9,020 bases of DNA, from NCBI GenBank assembly GCA_021399405.1, contig JAAFKL010000452.1:1-9020 (forward strand), given 5' to 3'. Positions 1 to 7,800 of this stretch are shown one piece after another. Each line of letters starts with the position of its first letter. Position 1 is the first letter of the stretch. The translations under genes and the position numbers were made by a program. A model generated the notes under the pieces. It was not told the origin of the DNA, searched no databases, and saw only the letters and a list, made by a program, of their open reading frames with translations. Origin of the DNA: Candidatus Heimdallarchaeota archaeon (lineage in GTDB: Archaea; Asgardarchaeota; Heimdallarchaeia; Heimdallarchaeales; Kariarchaeaceae).

Positions 1-2
1 AC

Positions 3-227
3 ATCACTAAGGCAAGTGAAAATTTCGATTCTGCTTTAACTTTCGCTAGATTTAATGGACTCGAAAAATTAGTAGACAAGATCTCCAATGAGAAACAAAG
101 TTTTGAATCTCAACTTCAGAAATGGGATAGTCTATCTCATAAAGGTGCTTTGTTGATAAACGAATTATCAAAAAATGAATTGGATAATTATATAGAACAG
201 ATAGCCAATCTCAGAGAATTAGCTTGA
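3..227 (+). CDS. C-terminal end of an unrecognised helical protein (5' partial)
   Basis: The frame is open from the window edge to a TGA at 225-227 and gives 74 residues; the start lies outside the window. The visible part is polar and charged and predicted by eye to be mostly helical, with leucine/isoleucine spacing that could form a coiled coil (for example KLVDKISNEK, LINELSKNELDNYIEQI). It has no membrane segment, no cysteine pairs and no catalytic motif that I recognise. It ends only 22 bases before the RyR/TrkA-N gene on the same strand, so the two are probably co-transcribed and it may be a functional partner. I do not assign a function. It is probably a real gene, because the frame is clean and the other two frames hit stops early. 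Confidence 0.6.
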   Translation: MTKASENFDSALTFARFNGLEKLVDKISNEKQSFESQLQKWDSLSHKGALLINELSKNELDNYIEQIANLRELA

Positions 228-249
228 AAATTGGTGTGATTATGAATTT

Positions 250-2115
250 ATGAAACGGGAAAACTGGATTTATGATTACGAAGTATTTAGCTCTGGGGAC
301 AACAAAATAGATAGAATTAGCACAAAATTAAATCAAACAAGATTTGGAATTAAATCATTCAACAAATTAGAAGGAATAATACTTGCAAATATGTTCCTCA
401 TATCTATAATTTTGGGATATATTGGCTATTCAGAATATTTTAACGATAACAACATAGATTATGATTTATGGATATTAATTTATGAGATAATGAGACTTTT
501 CTTTCTTGAGGCTTCGTTCACAGATGAACTCCCACTAACTCTGAATTTAGCAAGATTCATTGCTCCATTAATTGTGGCTTATACAGGTTTGAAGACTATA
601 TTCATTTTATCTCGTGAAAGGTTAAAATTTTTCAGATTGTCGTTTACATCTAATCATGTAATAATCTGTGGAATTGGAGAGAAAGGTTATTCTATAGCAA
701 CAGATTTTTTGTTGGATGGAGATTTAGTAGTAGCAATTGACAGAGATGAAAAAATTGAAAACTTAGATTCTATTAAAGCTCTGGGAGGTATCGTAATCAT
801 AGGTAATGCAAGTGATGAGAATATCTTAAAGAAAGCCAAATGCAAAAAAGCAAAGTACGTAATTTGTACTACTGGAGATGATGAAACAAACATTGAGGTT
901 TCAAATTATGTAAAATTATTACTTCTAGATGAGAACAGAACCTCCAAGTTACAATGTTTTGTTCATATCAATAAAAAGAGTTTATTTTTCAATCTTCATA
1001 AATTAAAATCATATGACAATTTTACACAAGATGAATATTTCGATCTTGAATTTTTCAATACTGCTTTCAATACCTCAAGAATTTTGTTTAGTAAATACGG
1101 GATAGAGAAATTACCATTAATAAAAAATAATCCCAATCGTGAAGAAATGGAGAAACCAGATTTGAATATTACAATTATAGGGTGGGATGATTCAACCGAA
1201 AATTTGATTGTAACAATTGGACGGATGTTTTATGGTCAAAACAACAAACAAATTCGAATTTCCTTGCTTGATGGCGCAGCTGACACGAATATTGCAATTT
1301 TAAAAACAAGTTATCCAGAAATTGAAATGGTAATGGAATTGTCTCAAATCAATACTAATCCCATTTTTAACGAAGAAATTGATAGTACATTTTTAACTCA
1401 ACTTCCAGAAAATATAGATGCAGTTTTCATCAACCAGAAAAACGAAATGAATGCCACAGTTATAGCAATTGAGCTGAAGACTTATCTCTCAAATCAAAAA
1501 ATCGAAATTCCTACATTTGTCCATCTGAAAAACGATAAAGGTATTGTAAATTTATTAACTGATTCAGACGATCCCTTTGTTGATCTTGTGTTGCCTTCAA
1601 TCATACCTTATGGATTGATATCTCAAGTTTGTAGTAAAGAAATTGTAGTTCAAGAAAGTTTAGATTTTATTGCTAAGAAGCTACACGGGCGATATTTGAA
1701 AGAAGTGGCAAGTCAAGGACCTGTGGATAAAACACAACCACAGTTTAAAGAGTGGGAGAGCTTATCGAATTATTATAAGAATGCAAATAGGTACCTGGCA
1801 GATCACCTTTATGTCAAATTACGTTCGTTGAATCTTGTATTATCAAAAGAAACAATTGATTTAGATAAACAATATAGATTGACTGATAAAGATAAATTAA
1901 CCTTATCTGAAGCTGAGCATTCTCGTTGGATGGCAAGTAAATTCATCGAAGGATGGAAACTTGGGTCTGAAAGGAACAATTTACTGAAGATGCATCCGTC
2001 ACTTGTATCTTGGGAAGAAATTGATGAGGATGAGAGAAAAAAGGATACTGTCTTGATTGATGAAATGTTCACTTTGTTAGATGAGAATGGGTTTCGTCTA
2101 TCCCGCAGTGAATGA
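250..2115 (+). CDS. Membrane protein with TrkA-N (RCK) and RyR domains
   Basis: 621 residues. A basic N-terminus (1-40) precedes a membrane helix at about 42-60, a semi-hydrophobic helix at 72-88 and a second membrane helix at 100-120. A classical TrkA-N Rossmann domain follows at about 135-245: strand HVIICG, glycines G141, G143 and G146 of GxGxxG, acidic D164 ending strand 2 (favours NAD(H) over NADP(H)), and the typical GNASDE at 185-190. A second Rossmann-like region (about 304-430) keeps the strands but has lost the glycine loop (GWDDST). A RyR domain closes the protein at about 550-618, with E554, H557, R559-W560, W569, H582 and W588 in the usual pattern. The architecture is that of prokaryotic RyR/TrkA-N proteins, thought to be ligand-gated channels or transport regulators. 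No TVGYG-like filter is present, so the permeating ion, if any, is unknown. The ATG at 250 has a weak GGTG 13 bases upstream, and the gap to the previous gene is 22 bases. Confidence 0.9.
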   Translation: MKRENWIYDYEVFSSGDNKIDRISTKLNQTRFGIKSFNKLEGIILANMFLISIILGYIGYSEYFNDNNIDYDLWILIYEIMRLFFLEASFTDELPLTLNLARFIAPLIVAYTGLKTIFILSRERLKFFRLSFTSNHVIICGIGEKGYSIATDFLLDGDLVVAIDRDEKIENLDSIKALGGIVIIGNASDENILKKAKCKKAKYVICTTGDDETNIEVSNYVKLLLLDENRTSKLQCFVHINKKSLFFNLHKLKSYDNFTQDEYFDLEFFNTAFNTSRILFSKYGIEKLPLIKNNPNREEMEKPDLNITIIGWDDSTENLIVTIGRMFYGQNNKQIRISLLDGAADTNIAILKTSYPEIEMVMELSQINTNPIFNEEIDSTFLTQLPENIDAVFINQKNEMNATVIAIELKTYLSNQKIEIPTFVHLKNDKGIVNLLTDSDDPFVDLVLPSIIPYGLISQVCSKEIVVQESLDFIAKKLHGRYLKEVASQGPVDKTQPQFKEWESLSNYYKNANRYLADHLYVKLRSLNLVLSKETIDLDKQYRLTDKDKLTLSEAEHSRWMASKFIEGWKLGSERNNLLKMHPSLVSWEEIDEDERKKDTVLIDEMFTLLDENGFRLSRSE

Positions 2116-2164
2116 TAGCAAAGGTTTGATAACTACTTCATATTCTTAAAAAAATCTTGCAATC

Positions 2165-2239
2165 TTATAACATGTTAATTCTTGCTGTTAATTGACGATC
2201 TTATCAAAATTTGAATATTATTTTATAAACATGTAATTT
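2165..2239 (+). repeat. Pair of ACATGT-centred direct repeats in the intergenic gap
   Basis: Two similar 16-17 base elements, TTATAACATGTTAATT at 2165-2180 and TTATAAACATGTAATTT at 2223-2239, lie about 58 bases apart in the spacer between the RyR gene and the first tandem gene. The first contains the 10-base palindrome TAACATGTTA (2168-2177). The second keeps only the ACATGT core as a palindrome. They could be operators for a dimeric regulator or old promoter elements. The region is so AT-rich that chance is a real alternative. Confidence 0.25.
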
Positions 2240-2267
2240 CCCATTTGAATATGATGAAATATTGAAC

Positions 2268-2273
2268 TTATAA
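2268..2273 (+). promoter_or_regulatory. Candidate TATA box for the first tandem membrane gene
   Basis: TTATAA sits in a 206-base gap after the RyR gene. With the usual archaeal spacing of about 26 bases from box centre to transcript start, the mRNA would begin near 2296. That leaves a leader of about 26 bases that still carries the GGAG ribosome site at 2312-2315. The spacing favours this box over the TATAAA-like sequence at 2223-2228, but no clear BRE is visible. Confidence 0.4.
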
Positions 2274-2311
2274 TGAAATAAACTTAATTACTGAATTAAT
2301 AATGATTTCAT

Positions 2312-2315
2312 GGAG
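2312..2315 (+). promoter_or_regulatory. Shine-Dalgarno GGAG deciding the start at 2322
   Basis: GGAG ends 6 bases before the ATG at 2322. The in-frame ATG at 2310 overlaps this motif and has no purine-rich site of its own at a useful distance. The site therefore favours the shorter protein starting MVGSNKLFG over the form with the extra MEFC. Confidence 0.6.
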
Positions 2316-2321
2316 TTTTGT

Positions 2322-3275
2322 ATGGTTGGATCTAACAAGCTATTTGGTATAATAATGATATCTGTAACACTTCTGTTGATCATAATCAGTTTTCTCCCAA
2401 CTGTTCCTTTCTCAAGCTATTCGGAAAGTACTGGTAATACGCATATTGATTTTCCTTTTTATGGTGATGGGAGAGGTACTGTTGATGGTACATATTATAA
2501 ATCAACTTCTGAAGTAATGCAAAATGCTAATCCTAATAGAACATGGTCTGTCTATCTATCATGGATATTTCAATTGTTTGCTTGGATAGTTTATTCATTT
2601 TATCAAAAGAATAAAGATGGAGAGGCAAATCAACTACAAAGCATTTTTTCTATTCGAAACATTCTTTTAACAAATTTAATTACCATCTCCGGACTCATAT
2701 ATTGGGGAATTCGATTAAATGACGGAGTTAATCAAAGGGATATAGAATGGGGTTATCTAGCTGTGTTTTGGGTTGTCCTTATTAGTACAATTATTAATTC
2801 TATAGTATGGGTAGGAAGTCAAAAAACAATTTCATCAATTAAAAGCAGTGAGGTATCTGAAACCTCGGAGGTGACTAAAGATGTAAAAAAAGTTGAACCT
2901 TCGAAAGAACCAAAGATTTCAAGGAAAGAAAGAAAAGAAATTGAAAAGAAAACGAAAGAAGAGGCTAAAATATTAGCTGCAAAAGAAACTGAAAATTCAA
3001 TAAAACATGAATTAGAGAGACAAATGAGGGTACGCATTGAAAAATTCAGAAAAATAGTCATGAGATCGGCGAAATTAAGAATCGAGCAATTAGCCAGTAT
3101 GCTTCGAATGGAGCAAACGGATTTGTTAGATTGGTTGTATGATCTCCCAGAGGAATTTGGATTTGTGATCAATCAAGATATTATTGAATTTGATACTGTG
3201 AAGATTGGGGATAATATTGATAAGTTGCTTGCGGGTTTCGAGAGCGACGAAAATAACAAAGATGGCAAGCTTTAA
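2322..3275 (+). CDS. Four-helix membrane protein with cytoplasmic PCI-like winged-helix module
   Basis: 317 residues from the ATG at 2322, or 321 from the ATG at 2310; residue numbers here count from 2310. Hydrophobic segments at about 11-30, 79-98, 112-136 and 147-170 suggest four membrane helices. The loop at 31-78 is polar and probably outside; positive charges put both ends inside. A low-complexity linker (171-202) leads into a strongly charged helix (SRKERKEIEKK, about 204-240), then a compact domain at about 241-310. That domain has helix-turn-helix spacing (LRIEQLASMLRMEQTDLLDW) and a short strand pair (FGFVINQDIIEF), as in winged-helix/PCI modules that mediate protein contacts. The C-terminal 119 residues recur in the next gene. 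I do not recognise the membrane part. The role is probably a membrane anchor presenting a protein-binding domain to the cytoplasm; DNA binding is a less likely alternative. Confidence 0.85.
   Translation: MVGSNKLFGIIMISVTLLLIIISFLPTVPFSSYSESTGNTHIDFPFYGDGRGTVDGTYYKSTSEVMQNANPNRTWSVYLSWIFQLFAWIVYSFYQKNKDGEANQLQSIFSIRNILLTNLITISGLIYWGIRLNDGVNQRDIEWGYLAVFWVVLISTIINSIVWVGSQKTISSIKSSEVSETSEVTKDVKKVEPSKEPKISRKERKEIEKKTKEEAKILAAKETENSIKHELERQMRVRIEKFRKIVMRSAKLRIEQLASMLRMEQTDLLDWLYDLPEEFGFVINQDIIEFDTVKIGDNIDKLLAGFESDENNKDGKL
2916..3275 (+). repeat. Shared C-terminal module, copy 1
   Basis: Codes for the last 119 residues of the first tandem gene plus its stop. It aligns without gaps to copy 2 at 4064-4423, with about 88 of 119 residues identical by hand count. 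The most conserved stretches are LYDLPEEFGFV and NQDIIEFDTVKIGD. DNA similarity continues a little past the stop (TAATTGAAATATAA here, TAATTGAAAATACAA in copy 2), so the duplicated segment seems to have included some 3' flank. Confidence 0.9.
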
Positions 3276-3354
3276 TTGAAATATAATAAAAAAAATAAAA
3301 ATGAAGAATCTAATCATTGATAGAATGAAATTTTGAATCTGTTTTGACATAAAC

Positions 3355-3362
3355 TTATTTAA
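3355..3362 (+). promoter_or_regulatory. Candidate TATA box for a leaderless GTG-start gene
   Basis: TTATTTAA is centred about 24-25 bases before the GTG at 3383, the distance expected between an archaeal TATA box and the transcript start. No Shine-Dalgarno motif precedes the GTG. The two facts together suggest a leaderless transcript beginning at or next to the start codon. Confidence 0.45.
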
Positions 3363-3382
3363 TCTATATTAGTAATTTATAT

Positions 3383-4423
3383 GTGGCAATCAATTTTATT
3401 AGATCTAGTCGTAGATCGTTTGTTCTTACTGTTTTATTTGTTTTACTATATCTCTCCTTTGTTTCAATTCATTTGATAGCAGATCAACAGTTGGATTATG
3501 TTCCTAGAAGCCGTTTTAGAGAAACTGATGATTTTCGGATGACAATATCGCTAGAATCAGGAGTTTATTGGTTGATTTTAGATACCAGTGGATTATTAGG
3601 GCCTTTAGGTAAAACTATACCGGTGAATTTGGGTTTAATCAATATAAAAGGAGAAATTGATGCCTTAACCATAACAACATTGAATGAGTTTATGTCATTT
3701 AATGAAATACTCAAAATTCGATTCACCGTAAGTCCAACCCTGAATATTGTTGTTTCTTTTGAGAGTACTACAAAGATCTCAGGAGCAATATACAATAATG
3801 AAGATATATCTTCTTTTGAAAATGCAAAAATAATCAGTAATGTTCGATTAATCCCATTCATTGGAATGATAATGATTCTTGGTTATGGGGTTTATCAATT
3901 TGTGATACGATTACGAGATGCGGATTATAATGTTAAAGATGCAATACTAGGAGACTCGGTGAAGGAAATTCCAAAGAAAGCAAAGACGAATGAAAATTCA
4001 GCAGTTACAACTTCAAATTTAAAAGAACCACCAGTGGAAGTTGGGAGACCAGACGACTCAAAGTTATCAAGGAAAGAGCGAAAAGAAATAGAGAAAAAAG
4101 AGAAGGAAGAAGCGAAATTACTTGCTATTCAAGAAGCTGAAGTTCAAAGAAAGCAAGAATTAGATGCGCAAATGAGAAATAGGATTGAAACATTCAGAAA
4201 AGTGGTGCTACGATCAGCTAAACTGAGAATTAACCAATTAGCAGACATGCTGGATATGGAGGATAAAGCCTTACTGAAATGGTTGTACGATCTCCCGGAG
4301 GAATTTGGATTTGTAGTTAACCAAGACATTATAGAGTTCGATACTGTGAAAATTGGTGACAGTATTGATAAGCTGCTTGCAGGTTTTGATAAAGTTGAGG
4401 AAACAAAAGATGGGAAGATGTAA
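3383..4423 (+). CDS. Two-helix membrane protein with ectodomain and PCI-like winged-helix module
   Basis: 346 residues from a GTG start. An in-frame stop at 3350-3352 and the lack of any in-frame ATG between it and 3383 fix the N-terminus closely. A basic start (FIRSSRRS) precedes a membrane helix at about 12-33. A mostly beta-looking domain (about 34-152), probably outside, follows, then a second membrane helix at 154-176. The cytoplasmic part begins with RLRD and a polar linker (178-226), then a charged helix (SRKERKEIEKKEKEEAK, from 229) and the winged-helix/PCI-like domain (about 264-335). The last 119 residues match the preceding gene at about 74% identity, while the N-terminal halves show no visible similarity. 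The ectodomain is not one I recognise. The gap to the previous gene is 107 bases and holds its own TATA box, so separate transcription is likely. A role as a membrane-tethered adaptor is inferred. Confidence 0.85.
   Translation: MAINFIRSSRRSFVLTVLFVLLYLSFVSIHLIADQQLDYVPRSRFRETDDFRMTISLESGVYWLILDTSGLLGPLGKTIPVNLGLINIKGEIDALTITTLNEFMSFNEILKIRFTVSPTLNIVVSFESTTKISGAIYNNEDISSFENAKIISNVRLIPFIGMIMILGYGVYQFVIRLRDADYNVKDAILGDSVKEIPKKAKTNENSAVTTSNLKEPPVEVGRPDDSKLSRKERKEIEKKEKEEAKLLAIQEAEVQRKQELDAQMRNRIETFRKVVLRSAKLRINQLADMLDMEDKALLKWLYDLPEEFGFVVNQDIIEFDTVKIGDSIDKLLAGFDKVEETKDGKM
4064..4423 (+). repeat. Shared C-terminal module, copy 2
   Basis: Second copy of the 119-residue charged-helix plus winged-helix module, ungapped relative to 2916-3275. 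Many differences are synonymous third positions (for example CTCCCAGAGGAATTTGG versus CTCCCGGAGGAATTTGG). This indicates an older duplication kept under protein-level selection rather than a very recent copy. Confidence 0.9.
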
Positions 4424-4536
4424 TTGAAAATACAAGACCAATTCAAAATGTGACGATGGTGTTCGAGCGAACTAGATTTGAATAACTCTAGATATTGATC
4501 ATATGTTTACTAATAATTATGTAGATCAAATATTTG

Positions 4537-4587
4537 TCTGAGATTGTTGTAAATTAATAATTATTTCTCAGAATTCGATTAACTGAG
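4537..4587 (+). other. Competing short inverted repeats (possible RNA hairpins)
   Basis: TCTGAGA (4537-4543) is complementary to TCTCAGA (4566-4572), with a 22-base loop. The same CTCAG (4567-4571) can instead pair with CTGAG at 4583-4587 across an 11-base loop. The two stems exclude each other. Both are short, so this may be chance in an AT-rich spacer. A role in ending the upstream transcript is possible, though no T-tract follows directly. Confidence 0.2.
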
Positions 4588-4787
4588 GTGGGCAGAATTT
4601 TTATACAAAGGTAGACAAATTGGAAATTAATTCTATGTGATTTTAATGAATTGGGGAAAAATGGGTGATGAAGTGGGTGAGAAGCAATTTCTTGGTTTTG
4701 TGTTTTCAGTGAAATTAGGATTTGGTAGATCAAGCAATCATTTAGAATTAGAATTATGGTGGTTAAACCAGGCAGAACTATGTCGAA

Positions 4788-4793
4788 TATAAA
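4788..4793 (+). promoter_or_regulatory. Possible TATA box upstream of the giant surface-protein gene
   Basis: TATAAA lies about 33 bases before the ATG at 4823. Standard spacing would place the transcript start near 4815-4817, which would exclude the Shine-Dalgarno site at 4807-4813 from the mRNA. Either the start lies slightly upstream, the ribosome site is incidental, or a promoter further up (such as TTTTTATAC near 4600) is used. The call is tentative. Confidence 0.25.
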
Positions 4794-4806
4794 TGTAATA
4801 TAGTAT

Positions 4807-4815
4807 GAGGGAGAT
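4807..4815 (+). promoter_or_regulatory. Shine-Dalgarno GAGGGAGAT before the giant gene
   Basis: The purine-rich site GAGGGAG ends 9 bases before the ATG at 4823, a suitable spacing. It supports that ATG over the second in-frame ATG at 4832. It is the strongest ribosome site in the window. Confidence 0.6.
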
Positions 4816-4822
4816 TTAAAAT

Positions 4823-7800
4823 ATGCGAAAAATGAGAATTATAAATAGAAATTATTTGACTTTGATTGCCTTGGTAATTGTGATATTGCTCAATCTTAGT
4901 TCCATACTGTATATATCCACAGAATCCACTAGAGTTCACAGATCAAATGATTCAAATAAATCTGTAACATTTCCAGATTCAGATTATGTACCTCAAACAA
5001 AAGAGGAAGCCGATCGCCTTTTTGATAGATTGACTACTGTTAGTGCCGAGGAAGAAGCAGAGATAAGGAAAAATTTAAAGATTCCATTTACAGGATTTAT
5101 TGAAAATACTGGACAGAAATCTAATTTTTTGATGAAATACTACTATTCGACAGATGAATCATATATACACTTTGAAAAATCAAAAATTCGATTTAGACAA
5201 GAGATCAAAGATAACCTGGATCAACTAAACAAGCCACATTACAAAAAAGTCGAAAATTTAGTCCAAGATGCAAAATATCTTGATTTTCAAATTTCATTTG
5301 TTGATGCGAATGAGGTAAATCCTCTTGCAAAGTATCCATTAACACATTCGACTAATTATTTTACAGGTAAAATCCATTATACGGGAATTTCCAGTTATGA
5401 AGAGATCTGGTACCACAATATCTATGATTCGATTGACCTACGTTATTTCATGACTGATCAAGGTTTAAAATATGAATTTATTGTTCACCCTGGTGGGAAT
5501 CCAGCAGACATAGCCATCCAAATAAGCGAAACTGCGCGATTAAAGGTGAGTAATAATCGAATTGGACTCTATGCTTTAGATACCAATCAATATGATGAGA
5601 TAATTGCTGATACCAATCTTTTTGTTTATGAAACTGATACTTTAATTGAAAATGAACAGAACAGATCGATCAGTATTCAATCCGCATTTACATTAATTGA
5701 TGATAAGAAACAAATTTATGGTTATCAAATTTCAAGTTACAATCCAAATAACATCCTAGTTATCGATCCTCTAATAATGGGGTACAGTGCTTTGTTTGGA
5801 GGTAATGGGTTAGAACAAGGTAACTCGATTGCTGTGGATGGCTATGGTAATGTGTACATTACAGGGTACACCTATTCAACTGATTTTCAAACTACAATGG
5901 GTGCGTATAATGAGAGTATTAATGGAGCAGACGATGTGTATGTTTTCAAGCTCAATACAGCAGGTAATGGACTAGTTTATAGTACATTTCTGGGAGGAAC
6001 TGGGATGGACCGTGCAAACAGCATAACAGTCGACAGTACAGGTGATGTTTATATCACTGGATTTACAAGTAATGACACAATTAATTTTCCAACTACGCCC
6101 GGTGCTTATAATGAGAACCACAATGGTAATTGGGATGTGTTTGTTACTAAACTTAATGCTAATGGTGATATGTTGATTTATAGTACATTTCTTGGAGGGA
6201 ACGATAATGATGCTGGGTTGGAGATCATAATTGACAGCCTTGGTAATGCATATCTCACTGGATGGACAGCTGATGACGTGATTGATTTTCCAATTACCAA
6301 TGGTGCGTATGATGAGTTACATAATGGTAATGACGATGTGTTTGTCTGTAAACTTAATAATGCTGGTAATGTACTAGTTTACAGCACATTCCTCGGTGGA
6401 AGTGGGACTGATCGTGGAAGCAGCATAACACTAGATAGTTTGGGCAATGTTTATGTTACTGGTACTAGTATGAATTCAATCACAGATTTTCCAACAACTC
6501 CCGGTGCATTTGATGAGACTCATAATGGAGGGTCTTTTGACGTATTTGTAAGTAAGCTAAATACCGACGGTGAGGTATTGATTTATAGTACTTTTCTAGG
6601 TGGAAGTGGGAATGACTATAGTTATGGAATAGAAGTTGATGGATTTGGAAATATTTACGTTGCAGGGAGGACCATTAGTGACACAATTGATTTTCCAACC
6701 ACTCTAGGAGCATATGATAGAACACATAATGGAGGGACTTTTGATATATTTGTAAGTAAACTCAATTCTATGGGTAGCGGATTGATTTACAGTACATACC
6801 TCGGAGGAAATGGTGGAGATGAGGCATGGGGTATGACAATAGATGATTTTAGTAATGTTTATATTACAGGGCATACATATTCCATAAATTTTCCAACGAC
6901 TTCAGGTGCATATGATGAAACTCATAATGGAGAAATGGATGCTTTCTTGAGCAAGTTTAATACAGCGGGTAGTGGACTTGTATACAGTACATTTCTCGGT
7001 GGAAGCGGGTCCGATCAGGGGAAAGATATAATTGTGGACAGTTCAGGCAATGTTTATATCACTGGAGTTACTACTGATGATACCATTGATTTCCCAACTA
7101 CAAATGGTGTTTATGATGAGACTCATAATGGAATCACTGATGTGTTTATCACCAAACTACATTGGAAAGGCTACAATACCTTTCTTGGTGGAAGTAGCGA
7201 GGATAACAGTAAAAGTATAGCAGTTGATGGCTCGGGTAATGTCTATGTTACTGGACAAACTTTGGATTCTACAACTGATTTTCCTACAACATCGGGAGCT
7301 TATGATGAAACCTATGAAGCAGGAAGGGATGCTTTTATAGTAAAACTCAATGCAACAGGTAATGGATTGGTTTACAGTACATTTCTTGGAGGGAATGGAC
7401 AGGACTACGGGCAAGGGATTGTTATTGATAGTTCGGGCAATGTATATGTGGCAGGATATACCTCATCAACTAATTTTCCTACAACAATAGGTGCTTATGA
7501 TGAGACGAAGAGCTCAAACTTAGATGTATTTGTTACTAAATTAAACGCCAATGGTGATGATTTAATTTACAGTACATATCTTGGTGAATTTTCGAGTGAA
7601 ATTGCAAATGCAATTGTGGTGGATAGTTCAGGTAATGCGTATGTTACAGGATATACCTCGTCAACTGATTTTCCTACAACTCCAGGTGCATATGATGAAA
7701 CCCATAATGGAGTAAACGATGTATTTGTATTCAAACTTAATTCAACTGGTAATGGACTGGTTTACAGTACATTTCTTGGAGGGAGTGGAAGTGATTACGG

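Larger units (their letters stand above)
4424..4822 (+). other. 399-base spacer without a convincing gene
   Basis: No tRNA, rRNA or CRISPR structure is visible. The first part carries a GTTCG-AG-CGAAC inverted repeat (4459-4470) and the alternative hairpins near 4537-4587. A TTTTTATAC box lies at about 4598-4606. A 48-codon frame runs from an ATG at 4646 (GTG at 4637 is possible) to a TAA at 4790-4792. It reads MNWGKMGDEVGEKQFLGF and onward, has no good ribosome site and resembles nothing I know. It may be chance, a gene remnant or a small protein. The last 35 bases contain the start signals of the giant gene. Confidence 0.5.

Noticed and set aside
461..560. Possible K+ channel pore loop between the two membrane helices of the RyR/TrkA-N protein
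   Set aside because: The segment reads LFFLEASFTDELPLTLN with no TVGYG- or GYG-like filter, so a K+ channel assignment is not supported.
3276..3310. A-rich run after the first tandem gene considered as a terminator
   Set aside because: Archaeal termination favours T-tracts on the coding strand. Here the run is A-rich on the + strand and no minus-strand gene ends there.
3126..3350. Minus-strand frame of 74 codons reaching into the gap after the first tandem gene
   Set aside because: Its N-terminal half is the reverse of the A-rich spacer (runs of F and I), the rest is antisense to the conserved module, and no start signals are visible.
4646..4792. 48-codon reading frame from ATG 4646 to TAA, possible small protein
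   Set aside because: It has no convincing ribosome site, an unusual composition (ending LELELWWLNQAELCRI) and no resemblance to a known family. It is described in the spacer entry but not called as a gene.
7032..7220. Alternative-frame + strand reading frame inside the propeller region
   Set aside because: The giant gene is open in another frame through the whole stretch and encodes clear SBBP units there. This one is a by-product of the repeats.
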